Source of the DNA: Rickettsia endosymbiont of Ceutorhynchus obstrictus
GTDB taxonomy: Bacteria > Pseudomonadota > Alphaproteobacteria > Rickettsiales > Rickettsiaceae
NCBI RefSeq assembly: GCF_964026565.1
Contig: NZ_OZ032162.1
Span: 620,001-684,000, forward strand
DNA: 64,000 bases
Direction of reading: 5' to 3'
Shown: positions 44,803 to 55,405 of the stretch, piece after piece
How the letters are laid out: every line of letters starts with the position of its first letter
Numbering within the stretch: the stretch's first letter is position 1
Made by a program: the position numbers and the translations under genes
Notes under the pieces: model-generated
What the model was told of the DNA's origin: nothing
The model's input: only the letters and a program-made list of their open reading frames with translations
Databases searched by the model: none

Positions 44803-47091
44803 AAATATTATTTTCTGGATTGCAGCGTCGGCACTTTGTGCCTCCTCGCAATGACGTTTAACGTTCCACGCAACAACACTGCGAGCGTTGTTGCATGGCT
44901 CAAATTTTCGATGTCATTCCCGCGAAAGCGGGAATCCAGACTTTCTTTTGTCATGCTGAACTTGTTTCAGCATCTCTTGAGAAATATCCTGAAATAAATT
45001 CAGGATGACTATAATTTTTCTGGATTCCTGCCTTTAGCTAGAATGACATACTGTTGCTTTTATCGAGCCATGCCACAAGGCCCCTATGTGGGAAGGCGTT
45101 ATTGCGTGGATACCAGAATCGTCATTGCGAGGAGGGACGAAGTCCAGACGCGGCAATCCAGGCTATCCCGAATGTAATGAGGGATTTTATGAGAATGCCA
45201 GAAAGTTTATAAGATGGCAAGTTTAGCATGAAAATATGTTTATACTTAGATTGTCACGGCGGCACTTTGTGCCTCCTCGCAATGACGTTTAACGTTCCAT
45301 GCAACAACACTGCGAGCGTTGTTGCATGGCTCAAATTTTCGATGTCATTCTAGCTAAAGGCAGGAATCCAGACTTTCTTTTGTCATGCTGAACTTGTTTC
45401 AGCATCTCTTGAGAAATATCCTGAAATAAATTCAGGATGACTATAATTTTTCTGGATTCCTGCTTTTGCAGGAATGACATACTGCTGCTTTTATCGAGCC
45501 ATGCCACAAGGCCCCTATGTGGGAAGGCGTATTGCGTGGATACCAGAATCGTCATTGCGAGGAGGGACGAAGTCCAGACGCGGCAATCCAGGCTATCCCG
45601 AATGTAATGAGGGATTTTATGAGAATGCTAGAAAGTTTATAAGATGGCAAGTTTAGCATGAAAATATGTTTATACTTAGATTGCCGCGTCGGCACGATGT
45701 GCCTCCTCGCAATGACGTTTAACGTTCCATGCAACAACACTGTGAGCGTTGTTGCATGGCTCAAATTTTCGATGTCATTCTAGCTAAAGGCAGGAATCCA
45801 GACTTTCTTTTGTCATGCTGAACTTGTTTCAGCATCTCTTGAGAAATATCCTGAAATAAATTCAGGATGAATATAATTTTTCTGGATTCCTGCTTTTGCA
45901 GGAATGACATACTGCTGCTTTTATCGAGCCATGCCACAAGGCCCCTATGTGGGAAGGCCTATTGCGTGGATACCAGAATCGTCATTGCGAGGAGGGACGA
46001 AGTCCAGACGCGGCAATCCAGGCTATCCCGAATGTAATGAGGGATTTTATGAGAATGCCAGAAAGTTTATAAGATGGCAAGTTTAGCATGAAAATATGTT
46101 TATACTTAGATTGCCGCGTCGGCACTTTGTGCCTCCTCGCAATGACGTTTAACGTTCCACGCAACAACACTGCGAGCGTTGTTGCATGGCTCAAATTTTC
46201 GATGTCATTCTAGCTAAAGGCGGGAATCCAGACTTTCTTTTGTCATGCTGAACTTGTTTCAGCATCTCTTGAGAAATATCCTGAAATAAATTCAGGATGA
46301 CTATAATTTTTCTGGATTCCTGCCTTTAGCTAGAATGACATACTGTTGCTTTTATCGAGCCATGCCACAAGGCCCCTATGTGGGAAGGCGTTATTGCGTG
46401 GATACCAGAATCGTCATTGCGAGGAGGGACGAAGTCCAGACGCGGCAATCCAGGCTATCCCGAATGTAATGAGGGATTTTATGAGAATGCCAGAAAGTTT
46501 ATAAGATGGCAAGTTTAGCATGAAAATATGTTTATACTTAGATTGCCGCGTCGGCACTTTGTGCCTCCTCGCAATGACGTTTAACGTTCCATGCAACAAC
46601 ACTGTGAGCGTTGTTGCATGGCTCAAATTTTCGATGTCATTCTAGCTAAAGGCAGGAATCCAGACTTTCTTTTGTCATGCTGAACTTGTTTCAGCATCTC
46701 TTGAGAAATATCCTGAAATAAATTCAGGATGACTATAATTTTTCTGGATTCCTGCCTTTAGCTAGAATGACATACTGTTGCTTTTATCGAGCCATGCAAC
46801 AAGGCCCCTATGTGGGAAGGCGTATTGCGTGGATACCAGAATCGTCATTGCGAGGAGGGACGAAGTCCCGACGCGGCAATCCAGGCTATCCCGAATGTAA
46901 TGAGGGATTTTATGAGAATGCCAGAAAGTTTATAAGATGGCAAGTTTAACATGAAAATATGTTTATACTTAGATTGCCGCGTCGGCACTTTGTGCCTCCT
47001 CGCAATGACGTTTAACGTTCTATGCAACAACACTGCGCGGGAATGACATCGCTATACTTATTATAATTAAAACAAAGTTAAAACATTAAAC
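44803..47091. repeat. Five tandem 431-bp repeats between topA and gltX
   Basis: The marker GGCACTTTGTGCC (or a one-unit variant) recurs at 44830, 45261, 45691, 46121, 46553 and 46984, giving five full units of 430-432 bp and a partial sixth. Each unit includes paired inverted segments (ATTCTAGCTAAAGGCAGGAA with its complement; CATGCTGAACTTGTTTCAGC with TCCTGAAATAAATTCAGGA nearby). Units differ by only a few substitutions. Short open frames here repeat with the unit and are not genes. The next start codon belongs to gltX. Confidence 0.95.
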
Positions 47092-48423
47092 ATGAAAAAA
47101 GTTATCACACGTTTTGCTCCGTCTCCGACCGGTATGTTACATGTCGGTAATAGTAGAGCTGTCCTTATTAACTGGCTTTATGCTAGAAAAAATAACGGGC
47201 AATTTATTTTAAGATTTGACGATACCGATCTTGAGCGTAGCCGCCGGGAATATAAGGATGCTATTATAAAAGATTTAAAATTTTTAAATATCGATTGGGA
47301 TCAAACATTTAATCAGTCAAGCCGGTTAGATAGATATGACGAAATAAAAAAAACACTGTTAGAAAAAAAGCGATTATACCCTTGTTTTGAAACTCCTGAA
47401 GAACTGGAATTAAAGCGTAAATTTCAGTTATCAAAAGGTATGCCGCCGATTTATGACCGTGCCGCTTTAAATTTAACCAAAGAACAAATCGAGAAATATC
47501 AAGCACAGGGCAGGAAACCGCACTATAGATTTTTAATAAATCATACGCCGATAAGTTGGCATGATATGGTGAAAGGTGAAGTTAAATATGAAGGTAAAAG
47601 TTTAAGCGATCCGATAGTTATCAGAGCGGACTCTAGCATGACTTATATGTTATGTTCAGTTATCGACGATATTGATTATGATATTAGTCATATTATCAGA
47701 GGAGAAGATCATGTAAGCAATACCGCTATTCAAATTCAGATGTTTGAAGCCTTAGGCGCAATTCCGCCGGTATTCGGTCATTTAAGTTTAATTATCAATC
47801 GCGATGAGAAAATCTCTAAAAGAGTAGGGGGATTTGAAATCGCCTCTCTTCGAGATAAAGAAGGTTTTGAGTCAATGGCTATCGCTAGTTTTTTTAGCTT
47901 GCTCGGTTCATCGACTCAAGTTTTGCCGTTTAAAACTATGAAAGAGTTGGTGGAGCAATTTGATATAAATAATTTTTCCAAAAGCCCGACTATTTATCAG
48001 CCGGAGGATTTAGAGCGATTAAATCATAAATTACTTATATCGCTAAGTTTTAATGAGATAAAAGACCGTCTTGGAGAAATCGGGGCAGGTCATATTGACG
48101 AAAATTTTTGGTTATCGGTGCGTCCTAATTTACAAAAACTTTTTGATGTAAAAGAATGGTGGGATATTTGTCATGAATCGCCAAAAATGCAAAATTTAGA
48201 TAAGCAATATTTAAAACAAGCAGCGGAATTATTGCCTGCCGGAGAACTAACTAGTAATAGCTGGAGTATTTGGACAAAAAAAATTGCCGAAATAACAGGC
48301 AGAAAGGGTAAAGAGTTATTTTTGCCGCTGCGCCTCGCTCTAACCGGTAAAGAATCAGGTCCCGAAATGGCAAATATTTTACCGTTAATTGAACGTGCGG
48401 AGATTGTTCGGCGGTTAAGTTAG
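47092..48423 (+). CDS. gltX: Glutamyl-tRNA synthetase
   Basis: This 443-residue class I synthetase carries the HIGH-type signature FAPSPTGMLHVGNSRAV and the KMSKS-type loop as DEKISKRVGG. IIRGEDHVSNTAIQ and VFGHLSLI are also present. Rickettsia have two GltX enzymes of about this size. Because they lack GlnRS, one usually also charges tRNA-Gln with Glu, for conversion by GatCAB. The tRNA-Gln(UUG) gene lies at 55088 in this window. I cannot say which of the two this is by eye. It follows the tandem repeat block, with no clear Shine-Dalgarno at the first ATG. Confidence 0.96.
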   Translation: MKKVITRFAPSPTGMLHVGNSRAVLINWLYARKNNGQFILRFDDTDLERSRREYKDAIIKDLKFLNIDWDQTFNQSSRLDRYDEIKKTLLEKKRLYPCFETPEELELKRKFQLSKGMPPIYDRAALNLTKEQIEKYQAQGRKPHYRFLINHTPISWHDMVKGEVKYEGKSLSDPIVIRADSSMTYMLCSVIDDIDYDISHIIRGEDHVSNTAIQIQMFEALGAIPPVFGHLSLIINRDEKISKRVGGFEIASLRDKEGFESMAIASFFSLLGSSTQVLPFKTMKELVEQFDINNFSKSPTIYQPEDLERLNHKLLISLSFNEIKDRLGEIGAGHIDENFWLSVRPNLQKLFDVKEWWDICHESPKMQNLDKQYLKQAAELLPAGELTSNSWSIWTKKIAEITGRKGKELFLPLRLALTGKESGPEMANILPLIERAEIVRRLS

Positions 48424-48440
48424 TATAGTAATTAAGAAGT

Positions 48441-48546
48441 TATAGTAAATTGATTTGAACTTTGTGCTGCGTTGCTCGTCGTCTCGCCTATTAATATATA
48501 GGCTTCGCTCTTCGCGCCTGTCACAAAATTCAACTGAATTCACTAT
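48441..48546. repeat. Palindromic repeat element downstream of gltX
   Basis: The ends TATAGTAAATTGATTTGAA and TTCAACTGAATTCACTATA are near-complementary inverted arms. The centre holds CGCCTATTAATATATAGGCT-like sequence. It is the same kind of element as 50693-50820 and fits the Rickettsia palindromic element class. Confidence 0.6.
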
Positions 48547-48670
48547 ATTTATCCGTATTTGTTCAACCTATCCGATGTCATTCCCGCGCAACACCGCCCG
48601 CGGTGGGATATCGGAATCGTCATTGCGAGGAGGCAATGCCCGCGTGGATGGTTAAAATCGCTTAAAACTT

Positions 48671-48748
48671 GTCATACCGTGGCTTGACCACGGTATCCAG
48701 AAAAATCTTAGTAAAAGACTGGATGCCGTGGTCAAGCCACGGCATGAC
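48671..48748. repeat. Dispersed palindromic repeat (CCGTGGCTTGACCACGG type)
   Basis: An arm GTCATACCGTGGCTTGACC is mirrored by GGTCAAGCCACGGCATGAC, with a short centre. Each arm is itself palindromic. The same family appears at 54873-54952 and, split by the MITE-like element, at 55389, 60691 and 63176. Confidence 0.8.
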
Positions 48749-48931
48749 ACCATAGTAATAACCATAATACAGAATACAGTAAATTATGAGCCATGCAACA
48801 ACGCCTTTGGTCGCTCGCAATGATGATTCCGGTATCCACGCAACAATCTATCCTCGCAATGACGGAATTTAGAAGCCTTTACAGGGAGTGACATTGAGAG
48901 TGTTTACCAAATCAACAAAAAGAATAAAAAC

Positions 48932-50692
48932 ATGACGACTAAAAAATCGGTTAACGGTAAAATATGGCAGCAAAAACTTATTAATGAAAGTAATATTTCA
49001 GAGCTAAGCCGTAATCTAGGAGTAAGTGATTTTTTAGCTAGGTTATTATCTTGTCGAGTGAGTAATTTAGATCAGGCAGAAAATTTTTTGTCACCGAAAA
49101 TTAAAAATCTGCTCCCCGATCCTTTCCATTTGCTTGACATGCGAAAAGCAGTCGATAGAGTTATTGCGGCGATTTTAAATAAACAAAAAATATGCGTATT
49201 TGCCGATTACGATGTTGACGGGGCAACTTCTGCGGCACTTCTTAAAAATATATTTAGGGATTTAAGGCATAGTTGTGATATTTACGTACCTGATCGTATA
49301 GCGGAAGGCTATGGTCCGACGCCGAGCGCTATGCAAAAAATCAAAGATACCGGCGTAAAGCTGCTTATTACGGTTGATTGCGGAGCTATGGCTCATGAAG
49401 CTTTAGAATATGCTAAAGAGGTGGGGCTTGAGGTGATAGTAATCGATCATCATATAAGTGCGGAAATACTACCTGAGGCTATAGCTATAGTAAACCCTAA
49501 CCGTATTGATGAAAAAAGTGAATATAAGTATTTAGCAGCTGTAGGGGTATCGTTTTTATTTGTTACTGCTTTATTGTCGGAATTAAAAAAGCAAAATTAT
49601 TTTGCAGATATTCCTGTTCCCAATTTAATGCAATATTTGGATTTGGTGGCACTCGGTACTGTTTGTGACGTAATGAAATTGGTGCAGTTAAACCGCGCCT
49701 TTGTTGCCACCGGTTTAAAAATAATGATGCAAAGGCAAAATATCGGCATCAAAACTTTATATGATATTGCGGGGCTTAGCGAAGTGCCGCGCTGTTATCA
49801 TTTAGGGTTTATTTTAGGTCCTAGAATTAATGCCGGCGGCAGAGTCGGAAGATCGAGCTTAGGAGCTACTTTATTATCAACGGAATGTGCAATAGAAGCA
49901 GGTAGTTTAGCAACAGAGCTTGAGAAGCATAATAATGAGAGGAAAGTAATCGAGCTAATGATGATTGAGGAAGCAACTAAAATTGCTTTAACTCAAGAAA
50001 ATAATAGTTTATTATTTATTGTAAAAGAAGGCTGGCATCCCGGAGTTATCGGTATTGTTGCGGGAAGACTTAAAGATAAATTCACTAAGCCCGTAGCAAT
50101 TATAGCTTTAAATGACGGGATCGGTAAAGCCTCGTGCCGATCTATCACGGGTATTGATTTAGGCGCTAAAATTATTAACGCTAAAATTAAAGATTTGCTA
50201 GTAGCGGGCGGTGGGCATGCTATGGCTGCGGGCTTTACCGTAAAAGCCGAAAAATTGCAGGAATTACAAGAATTCTTGAATGAGGATATTAAAATTGATA
50301 TAAGCAAATTAGGAGATTATACGCAAGCAGAATATGATGCTGAATTAACTACCTCAAGTGTTAATATGCTGTTAATGGAAGAGCTTAATAAGTTAGAGCC
50401 TTTTGGTCAAGGTAATCCGGAACCGATATTTAAATTTGATAATCTTTTTATTATCAAAGCGGATATCGTCGGCAGTAAACATATTCGGTGTTTGCTTGCA
50501 CCCACTCTTAAGGCTTACGGTAATAAAGCATTACAGGCAATTACTTTTAATGCGGTCGAAACGCCGCTTGAAGACGCAATATTTAATGTTCGAGGGAAAA
50601 ATAATATTTCGGTTATAGGTTCACTCAAAACAAATAATTGGCAAGATAATTATACTATTCAGCTACATATAAAAGACATAATATTAACTTAA
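48932..50692 (+). CDS. recJ: Single-stranded-DNA-specific exonuclease RecJ
   Basis: This 586-residue 5'-3' single-strand exonuclease acts in RecF-pathway recombination and base-excision and mismatch repair. DHH-superfamily motifs are in order: FADYDVDGATSAALL, LITVDCGA, VIDHHISAE (DHH), and ILGPRINAGGRVG; the DHHA1 domain has GGGHAMAAGF near residue 430. The C-terminal OB-like part ends the protein. The length is normal. The 510-bp gap before it holds palindromic repeats and no gene. It stands alone on its strand. Confidence 0.96.
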   Translation: MTTKKSVNGKIWQQKLINESNISELSRNLGVSDFLARLLSCRVSNLDQAENFLSPKIKNLLPDPFHLLDMRKAVDRVIAAILNKQKICVFADYDVDGATSAALLKNIFRDLRHSCDIYVPDRIAEGYGPTPSAMQKIKDTGVKLLITVDCGAMAHEALEYAKEVGLEVIVIDHHISAEILPEAIAIVNPNRIDEKSEYKYLAAVGVSFLFVTALLSELKKQNYFADIPVPNLMQYLDLVALGTVCDVMKLVQLNRAFVATGLKIMMQRQNIGIKTLYDIAGLSEVPRCYHLGFILGPRINAGGRVGRSSLGATLLSTECAIEAGSLATELEKHNNERKVIELMMIEEATKIALTQENNSLLFIVKEGWHPGVIGIVAGRLKDKFTKPVAIIALNDGIGKASCRSITGIDLGAKIINAKIKDLLVAGGGHAMAAGFTVKAEKLQELQEFLNEDIKIDISKLGDYTQAEYDAELTTSSVNMLLMEELNKLEPFGQGNPEPIFKFDNLFIIKADIVGSKHIRCLLAPTLKAYGNKALQAITFNAVETPLEDAIFNVRGKNNISVIGSLKTNNWQDNYTIQLHIKDIILT

Positions 50693-50820
50693 TATACTGC
50701 TCGTATTTCAAGAATTGTTTTTTCATTTTATCAGGGGTTCGTGTGTTCGCCTATTAAGTATAGGCTGTGCGCACTCACCCTTCAAAATAAAATCCAATTC
50801 TCGAAATACGAGCAGTATAC
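50693..50820. repeat. Palindromic repeat element downstream of recJ
   Basis: ATACTGCTCGTATTTCAAG at the left and CTCGAAATACGAGCAGTAT at the right form long inverted arms (about 24 of 26 positions). The left arm starts at the recJ stop, so it could also act as a terminator of recJ. Confidence 0.7.
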
Positions 50821-50935
50821 TCGTTGAACTTGAAAAATTGGCAACAACGCTTCTCGCTTTCGATCCCAACGTTACTTGCGTGTACGCTGCGGTCAAAAGC
50901 TGCGTTATTGCATGGCTCAATAAAAGAAATAATAT

Positions 50936-51100
50936 GTCATTCTAGCTAAAGGCGGGAATCCGGAAAAATACTTTTAAAGTCATCCTGAATTTATTTCAGG
51001 ATATTTTTCAGGAGATGCTGAACCAAGTTCAGCATGACATAAATAAGGCTGGATTCCCGCCTTGAGCTAGGAATGACATCGAAAATTTGGGCCGTGCAAC
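50936..51100. repeat. Compound palindromic repeat before the methyltransferase gene
   Basis: Outer arms are TGTCATTCTAGCTAAAGGCG and CGCCTTGAGCTAGGAATGACA. Inside them is an independent palindrome: CATCCTGAATTTATTTCAGG, and CTGAACCAAGTTCAG. The flanks carry the GCCATGCAACAACGC-type word found throughout this window. Confidence 0.7.
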
Positions 51101-51185
51101 AACGCTGTCGAAAGCTCCGAGGCGTCTTGCTCTTTTTCAAGTTGAACTTCGTATTTCAACTTTTCACTTTTAACAGGAATATATA

Positions 51186-52520
51186 ATGACCGATTTAAAG
51201 AAAACAAAAACAAAAATTACTAATACGGCAATTTCAAAAGATTTAGCTGAAGTGAAAGATCATTATCAAGATTATCCTTATCCATATAGAAATCCTGAAG
51301 AGGAAAGAACGCGCCTGCTTTCTATTGTTGGTGAAAGTTTAGGGGAATTAAATCATTCTTTATATAAAGGAAAAGAGAATTTTAACAATGGTTTTCGTTG
51401 TTTGATAGCCGGTGGCGGTACGGGTGACTCTACTATCTATTTAGCGGAGCAGCTTAAAGATAAAAAGGTAGAAATAATATATTTAGACTTTAGCAAACCA
51501 AGCATGGAAGTAGCGCAAAAACGTGCTGAAGTTAGGGGGCTTACAAATATTAAATGGATTAATGACTCTATATTAAATATTCCGAATTTGAAACTCGGAA
51601 AATTTGATTATATAAATTGTACCGGTGTGTTACATCACTTGCAAAACCCGCCTGAAGGTCTAAAAAATTTAAAAGATTCTTTAACTCCCAAGGGCGGTAT
51701 GGGATTAATGGTTTATGCTAAATACGGTCGCACCGGTGTTTATCATATTCAAGAAATCATGAAAATGGTGAATAGCGAGGCACAAAGCCGAGTCGAAGAA
51801 GTTATGAACGGTAAAATTATTATCGATAATCTTCCTGCAACTAACTGGCATAAAAGAGGATGGGAGTTATTTTCGGATTACCAAAATTTCGGTGACGTGG
51901 GACTGTATGATATGTTCTTGCATAAGCAAGATCGTGCTTATTCCATTCCTGAATTATATGAATTTGTCCAAGATGCGGGTTTAAATTTTGTCGATTATCT
52001 TGATCCGGTGGAGAAGTTATTACTAAGACCTGAAAATTATATTAAAGACTTCTCGTTATTACAAAAAATTAAGAAGATGAATAAAGTAACCCAGCAGGCA
52101 ATTAGTGAGATAATTACCGGAAATATTATAAAGCATTCTTTTTACGTATCTAATCAAAAAGATAGCGTAGCAACAATTGATGATCTTGATAACGTGCCGT
52201 ATTTCCATAATATTGCCAATTTTGCCAAGCAAGTTTTTGATTATATAGAGGCTAATCCAACGCTTGTAAATAACGGCGTTAATTTCACGGTGAATAACGG
52301 CATATTAAAAAACGTCAATATATCGGTTCCCGTATTTGCTTATACTAAGTATATTTTTAAATATATAGCAGAAGAAAAAAGTTTAGGGGAAATATTTGAT
52401 GCTATCCGTGAAGAATTAAAGCAAGAAATAACTAATGAAGCATTATTAAATGAGGTTAGAAGTATTTTTACCCCATTATTTGAAGCAAGTATTTTATTGT
52501 TAAAGTCAAAGAAAGTGTAG
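51186..52520 (+). CDS. Class I SAM-dependent methyltransferase with a C-terminal regulatory-type domain
   Basis: This 444-residue protein begins with EVKDHYQDYPYPYRNPEEE and has a Rossmann methyltransferase domain (about residues 70-250): motif I CLIAGGGTGDSTIYLA, IIYLDFSKPSMEVAQKRAE, and motif IV-like FDYINCTGVLHHL. The C-terminal 150 residues are helical with no recognised motif; they could be a methyltransferase regulatory-type domain. The substrate is not evident. Close relatives occur across Rickettsia as conserved proteins, so it is core rather than mobile. AGGAAT just before the ATG could be the ribosome binding site. Confidence 0.82.
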   Translation: MTDLKKTKTKITNTAISKDLAEVKDHYQDYPYPYRNPEEERTRLLSIVGESLGELNHSLYKGKENFNNGFRCLIAGGGTGDSTIYLAEQLKDKKVEIIYLDFSKPSMEVAQKRAEVRGLTNIKWINDSILNIPNLKLGKFDYINCTGVLHHLQNPPEGLKNLKDSLTPKGGMGLMVYAKYGRTGVYHIQEIMKMVNSEAQSRVEEVMNGKIIIDNLPATNWHKRGWELFSDYQNFGDVGLYDMFLHKQDRAYSIPELYEFVQDAGLNFVDYLDPVEKLLLRPENYIKDFSLLQKIKKMNKVTQQAISEIITGNIIKHSFYVSNQKDSVATIDDLDNVPYFHNIANFAKQVFDYIEANPTLVNNGVNFTVNNGILKNVNISVPVFAYTKYIFKYIAEEKSLGEIFDAIREELKQEITNEALLNEVRSIFTPLFEASILLLKSKKV

Positions 52521-52634
52521 TAAATTGCAGTATTGTTGCGTGGACGGTTAAAATCGCTTAAAACTTGTCATATCGAGGCCCTTCCCACCGTATCCAGTAG
52601 GCTTTTTAATTTTTTCTGGATACCGTGGGAAGGG

Positions 52635-52824
52635 CCACTAGTGTACGAACGTTAAGAAAAAGGCTGTGTCATGCCGTGACTTGATCACGGCATCCAGGAA
52701 AATAAAGCCATATTAGACTTATTTTAGAGTCTTTTTTATGATATTATAAAACTGGATACCGTGGTCAAGCCACGGTATGACAGAATTTTACCTATCCTCT
52801 TTTCAACGTTCGTACAGTAGTGGG
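52635..52824. mobile_element. MITE-like element, copy A
   Basis: The element is 190 bp, with ends CCACTAGTGTACGAACGTT (left, one base diverged) and AACGTTCGTACAGTAGTGGG (right). The core is a CATGCCGTGACTTGATCACG palindrome plus AT-rich sequence. Its right flank is TCAAG, as in the other copies; the left flank differs, so no target duplication is visible here. Confidence 0.75.
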
Positions 52825-52935
52825 TCAAGCCACGGCATGACATCGCGGTACTTTTAAAGAATACCCAAAATATAGCAATTTCTTATCCATGCAACAACGT
52901 CGGTCAAGTCACGGAATGACTCAAGTTAATCTAAT

Positions 52936-54696
52936 ATGAAAATGATAAAAAAGCGTATTGAGTCTTTACGAAAATTATTTATAGAACTCGGTATAAACGG
53001 CTACATTATCCCCTCTAACGATAAATATATGAGCGAATACGTACCCGAATATGCTAAAAGGCTTGAGTATATAACGGGCTTTACCGGCTCAAACGGACTC
53101 ACGGTAATATGCGAAGATACGGCGTTATTTTTTACCGACGGTAGGTATTTAGAGCAAAGTGCTAGAGAGCTTGATTTAAGTATTTTTCAAATTTTCGATC
53201 TCAAAGACATATATTTATTTCCTTGGGGAAGTTATATAAAAGAAAATGCTATAATAGGCTATGATCCTGAATTGTTTACTTATCCGATAAAATCCAGATT
53301 TTTTGGGTCTTTAAAATCACCTTTACATAAAATTCCCGGGAATTTAGTTGATCAAATTTGGAAAGATCAGCCACAAGAACCTGCTTCTAAAGTCTATTTA
53401 CACGATATTGCCTTTGCCGGTAGTTCGCATAGTGACAAAATAAAAGAATGTCGGAAAATTTTAACAGAAAATTCGGCCGGTGCAATTATTATTACAGATG
53501 CAAGTTCTATATGTTGGTTGTTAAATCTTCGAGCGAGTGACGTTGCTTATTCTCCTTTAATGTTTTCGTTAGTAATACTGACTCATTCGCAACTATATTT
53601 ATTTATAAATCCATCAAGAATCGGCAAGGAAATTATTGCTGCCCGTCCCGAAATAACAATTTTCCAAGAAGCGGAATTTGAAAATATCTTATTAAAAAAT
53701 AGCCAAAAAATCCTAGTTGACGATAGCTTTTTATCGATTCGTATAATGGATTTAATAGCAGATAAAGAAGAATACTCAAAGCAGAATAGTATAAAGAAAA
53801 TTACCGATCCTTGTCAGCTACTTAAAGCTTGTAAAAATGAGATAGAAATCCGACATGCAATTAATTTTCATGTTAGCGATGCGGTGGCGTTATGCGAGTT
53901 TTTTGCCGAGCTTGACGGCATGAATAATTTACATGAGCTTACGGAGTATGATTTAGCGGAAAAATTGACCAACTATAGAAGTAAGCAAAACGGCTATATA
54001 AGTGATAGCTTTCCGACCATTTGCGGCTTTAAAGAAAATAGTGCAATTATTCATTATCGTGCCGATCAAAAACACGCAAAGAAAATTGCAGGTGAGGGCA
54101 TTTTACTAATTGATTCCGGCGGGCAGTATCAAGGTTGTACGACCGATATAACTCGGACTATTGCAATAGGTATGCCGACAAGCGAACAAAAGAAACGTTA
54201 CACGCAAGTTTTGAAAGGACATATTGCGCTAGCAAATGCAAAATTTCCCAAAGATAAAATTACCGGCGCAAATCTTGACATATTAGCACGGCAATATTTA
54301 TGGCAGGATAATATTGATTATCCGCACGGCACCGGTCACGGCGTCGGTAGTTTCCTAAGCGTTCATGAAGGACCGCAAAGTATTAATCTCAGAAGTCAAA
54401 TTATTTTGCAGCCCGGAATGATTTTGTCTAATGAACCGGGTTACTATATACCGGGTGAATTCGGTATCAGAATAGAAAATTTGATGTATGTTAAAGAAAA
54501 TAATAATTGGCTAGAGTTTGAAACTTTAAGCTTAGTACCTTACGCTAACGAATTAGTTGAGTTCTCTATATTAAATATCGACGAAATAAATTATATAAAA
54601 CAATATTACCGAAAAATTAAATCTAAAATTTATTCTTTATTGTCTATAAAGGCTAAGATATGGTTAGATAAACAAATAAAATTTTTCTTAGAATAA
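52936..54696 (+). CDS. pepP: Xaa-Pro aminopeptidase (M24B)
   Basis: This 586-residue metallopeptidase removes N-terminal residues before proline. The layout is that of larger aminopeptidase P enzymes: two creatinase N-terminal-type domains (GYIIPSNDKYMSEYVPEY, FTGSNGLTVIC) and a C-terminal pita-bread domain. Metal ligands are visible: D in LIDSGGQY, D in CTTDITRT, H in GTGHGVGSFLSVHE, E in LSNEPGYY, and E in GIRIENLMYV. The length is normal for Rickettsia. The gene lies between two repeat-filled gaps. No partner gene is adjacent. Confidence 0.95.
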   Translation: MKMIKKRIESLRKLFIELGINGYIIPSNDKYMSEYVPEYAKRLEYITGFTGSNGLTVICEDTALFFTDGRYLEQSARELDLSIFQIFDLKDIYLFPWGSYIKENAIIGYDPELFTYPIKSRFFGSLKSPLHKIPGNLVDQIWKDQPQEPASKVYLHDIAFAGSSHSDKIKECRKILTENSAGAIIITDASSICWLLNLRASDVAYSPLMFSLVILTHSQLYLFINPSRIGKEIIAARPEITIFQEAEFENILLKNSQKILVDDSFLSIRIMDLIADKEEYSKQNSIKKITDPCQLLKACKNEIEIRHAINFHVSDAVALCEFFAELDGMNNLHELTEYDLAEKLTNYRSKQNGYISDSFPTICGFKENSAIIHYRADQKHAKKIAGEGILLIDSGGQYQGCTTDITRTIAIGMPTSEQKKRYTQVLKGHIALANAKFPKDKITGANLDILARQYLWQDNIDYPHGTGHGVGSFLSVHEGPQSINLRSQIILQPGMILSNEPGYYIPGEFGIRIENLMYVKENNNWLEFETLSLVPYANELVEFSILNIDEINYIKQYYRKIKSKIYSLLSIKAKIWLDKQIKFFLE

Positions 54697-54872
54697 TAAT
54701 TATTATATTTGACTGTAACCGTGTTTATTGCTATAAACCTTTATACTACTCAATCTTTTAAGAGCTGGATTCCACTTTAAGGATAGTAAAAGTATTTAGG
54801 ATGTCATTCCTGTGAAACGGGGCGTTGTTGTGTGGCTAATAATTTACCGTATTATGGTTATTATAAGTACGG

Positions 54873-54952
54873 TGTCATACCGTGGTTTGACCACGGTATC
54901 CAGAAAAGCCTTAATAAAAAGACTGGATGCCGTGGTCAAGCCACGGCATGAC
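54873..54952. repeat. Dispersed palindromic repeat (CCGTGGCTTGACCACGG type)
   Basis: The arms GTCATACCGTGGTTTGACC and GGTCAAGCCACGGCATGAC enclose a short AT-rich centre. It is flanked by inverted copies of a GGGGCGTTGTTG / CAACAACGCCCC repeat, making a nested palindrome over about 54812-55010. Confidence 0.8.
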
Positions 54953-55087
54953 ACCGAAACACTTTGCAAAAATTCGAGCCACACAACAACGCCCCGTTTC
55001 ACGGGAATGACATCAAACACGCTTTAATCTATTCAAGCAACCAATCTGCTTGTTACACAAAGGCGAGCTTTTGTAACAACTTTAAAA

Positions 55088-55162
55088 TGGGGCGTAGCCA
55101 AGCGGTAAGGCAACGGTTTTTGATATCGTCATTCGGAGGTTCGATCCCTCCCGCCCCAGCCA
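55088..55162 (+). tRNA. tRNA-Gln (UUG)
   Basis: Acceptor arms are TGGGGCG at 55088-55094 and CGCCCCA at 55152-55158. The discriminator G and an encoded CCA end at 55162. The anticodon stem ACGGT/ATCGT encloses the loop TTTTGAT, giving anticodon TTG. The T arm is GGAGG-TTCGATC-CCTCC. In Rickettsia this tRNA is charged with Glu and then amidated. Confidence 0.95.
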
Positions 55163-55405
55163 TTCGCCATTTTTTGGCAAATTCACGACTGTATCGAACG
55201 GCGGACGTAGATTATAATCAAGTTTCTTGCTGTTTAATTCCAGGTTAGCAAATACCAAATTTACTAAATCCCCCAATCAAATCTTTGAATATTTTAAATA
55301 TTAGAATCTAATTAGATGAAGCTTTCTGAATGATGCTGTACAAACAAGAGTTATTGCATGGCTCAATATTTTTGCACAGCAATTCGGTGTCATACCGTGG
55401 CTTGA
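55163..55405. other. Gap after tRNA-Gln
   Basis: No gene is seen. A reverse frame here merely reads through the tRNA. The end of this gap holds the left half of the palindromic repeat that hosts the MITE-like copy B (GTCATACCGTGGCTTGA, from 55389). Confidence 0.4.

Noticed and set aside
45331..47033. Short open frames of 60-74 codons recurring every 431 bp on both strands
   Set aside because: They follow the repeat period exactly, have no ribosome sites and look like translations of palindromic repeats.
54964..55276. Open frames of 64-94 codons around the tRNA gene
   Set aside because: They cross the tRNA-Gln gene and repeats and have no protein-like features.
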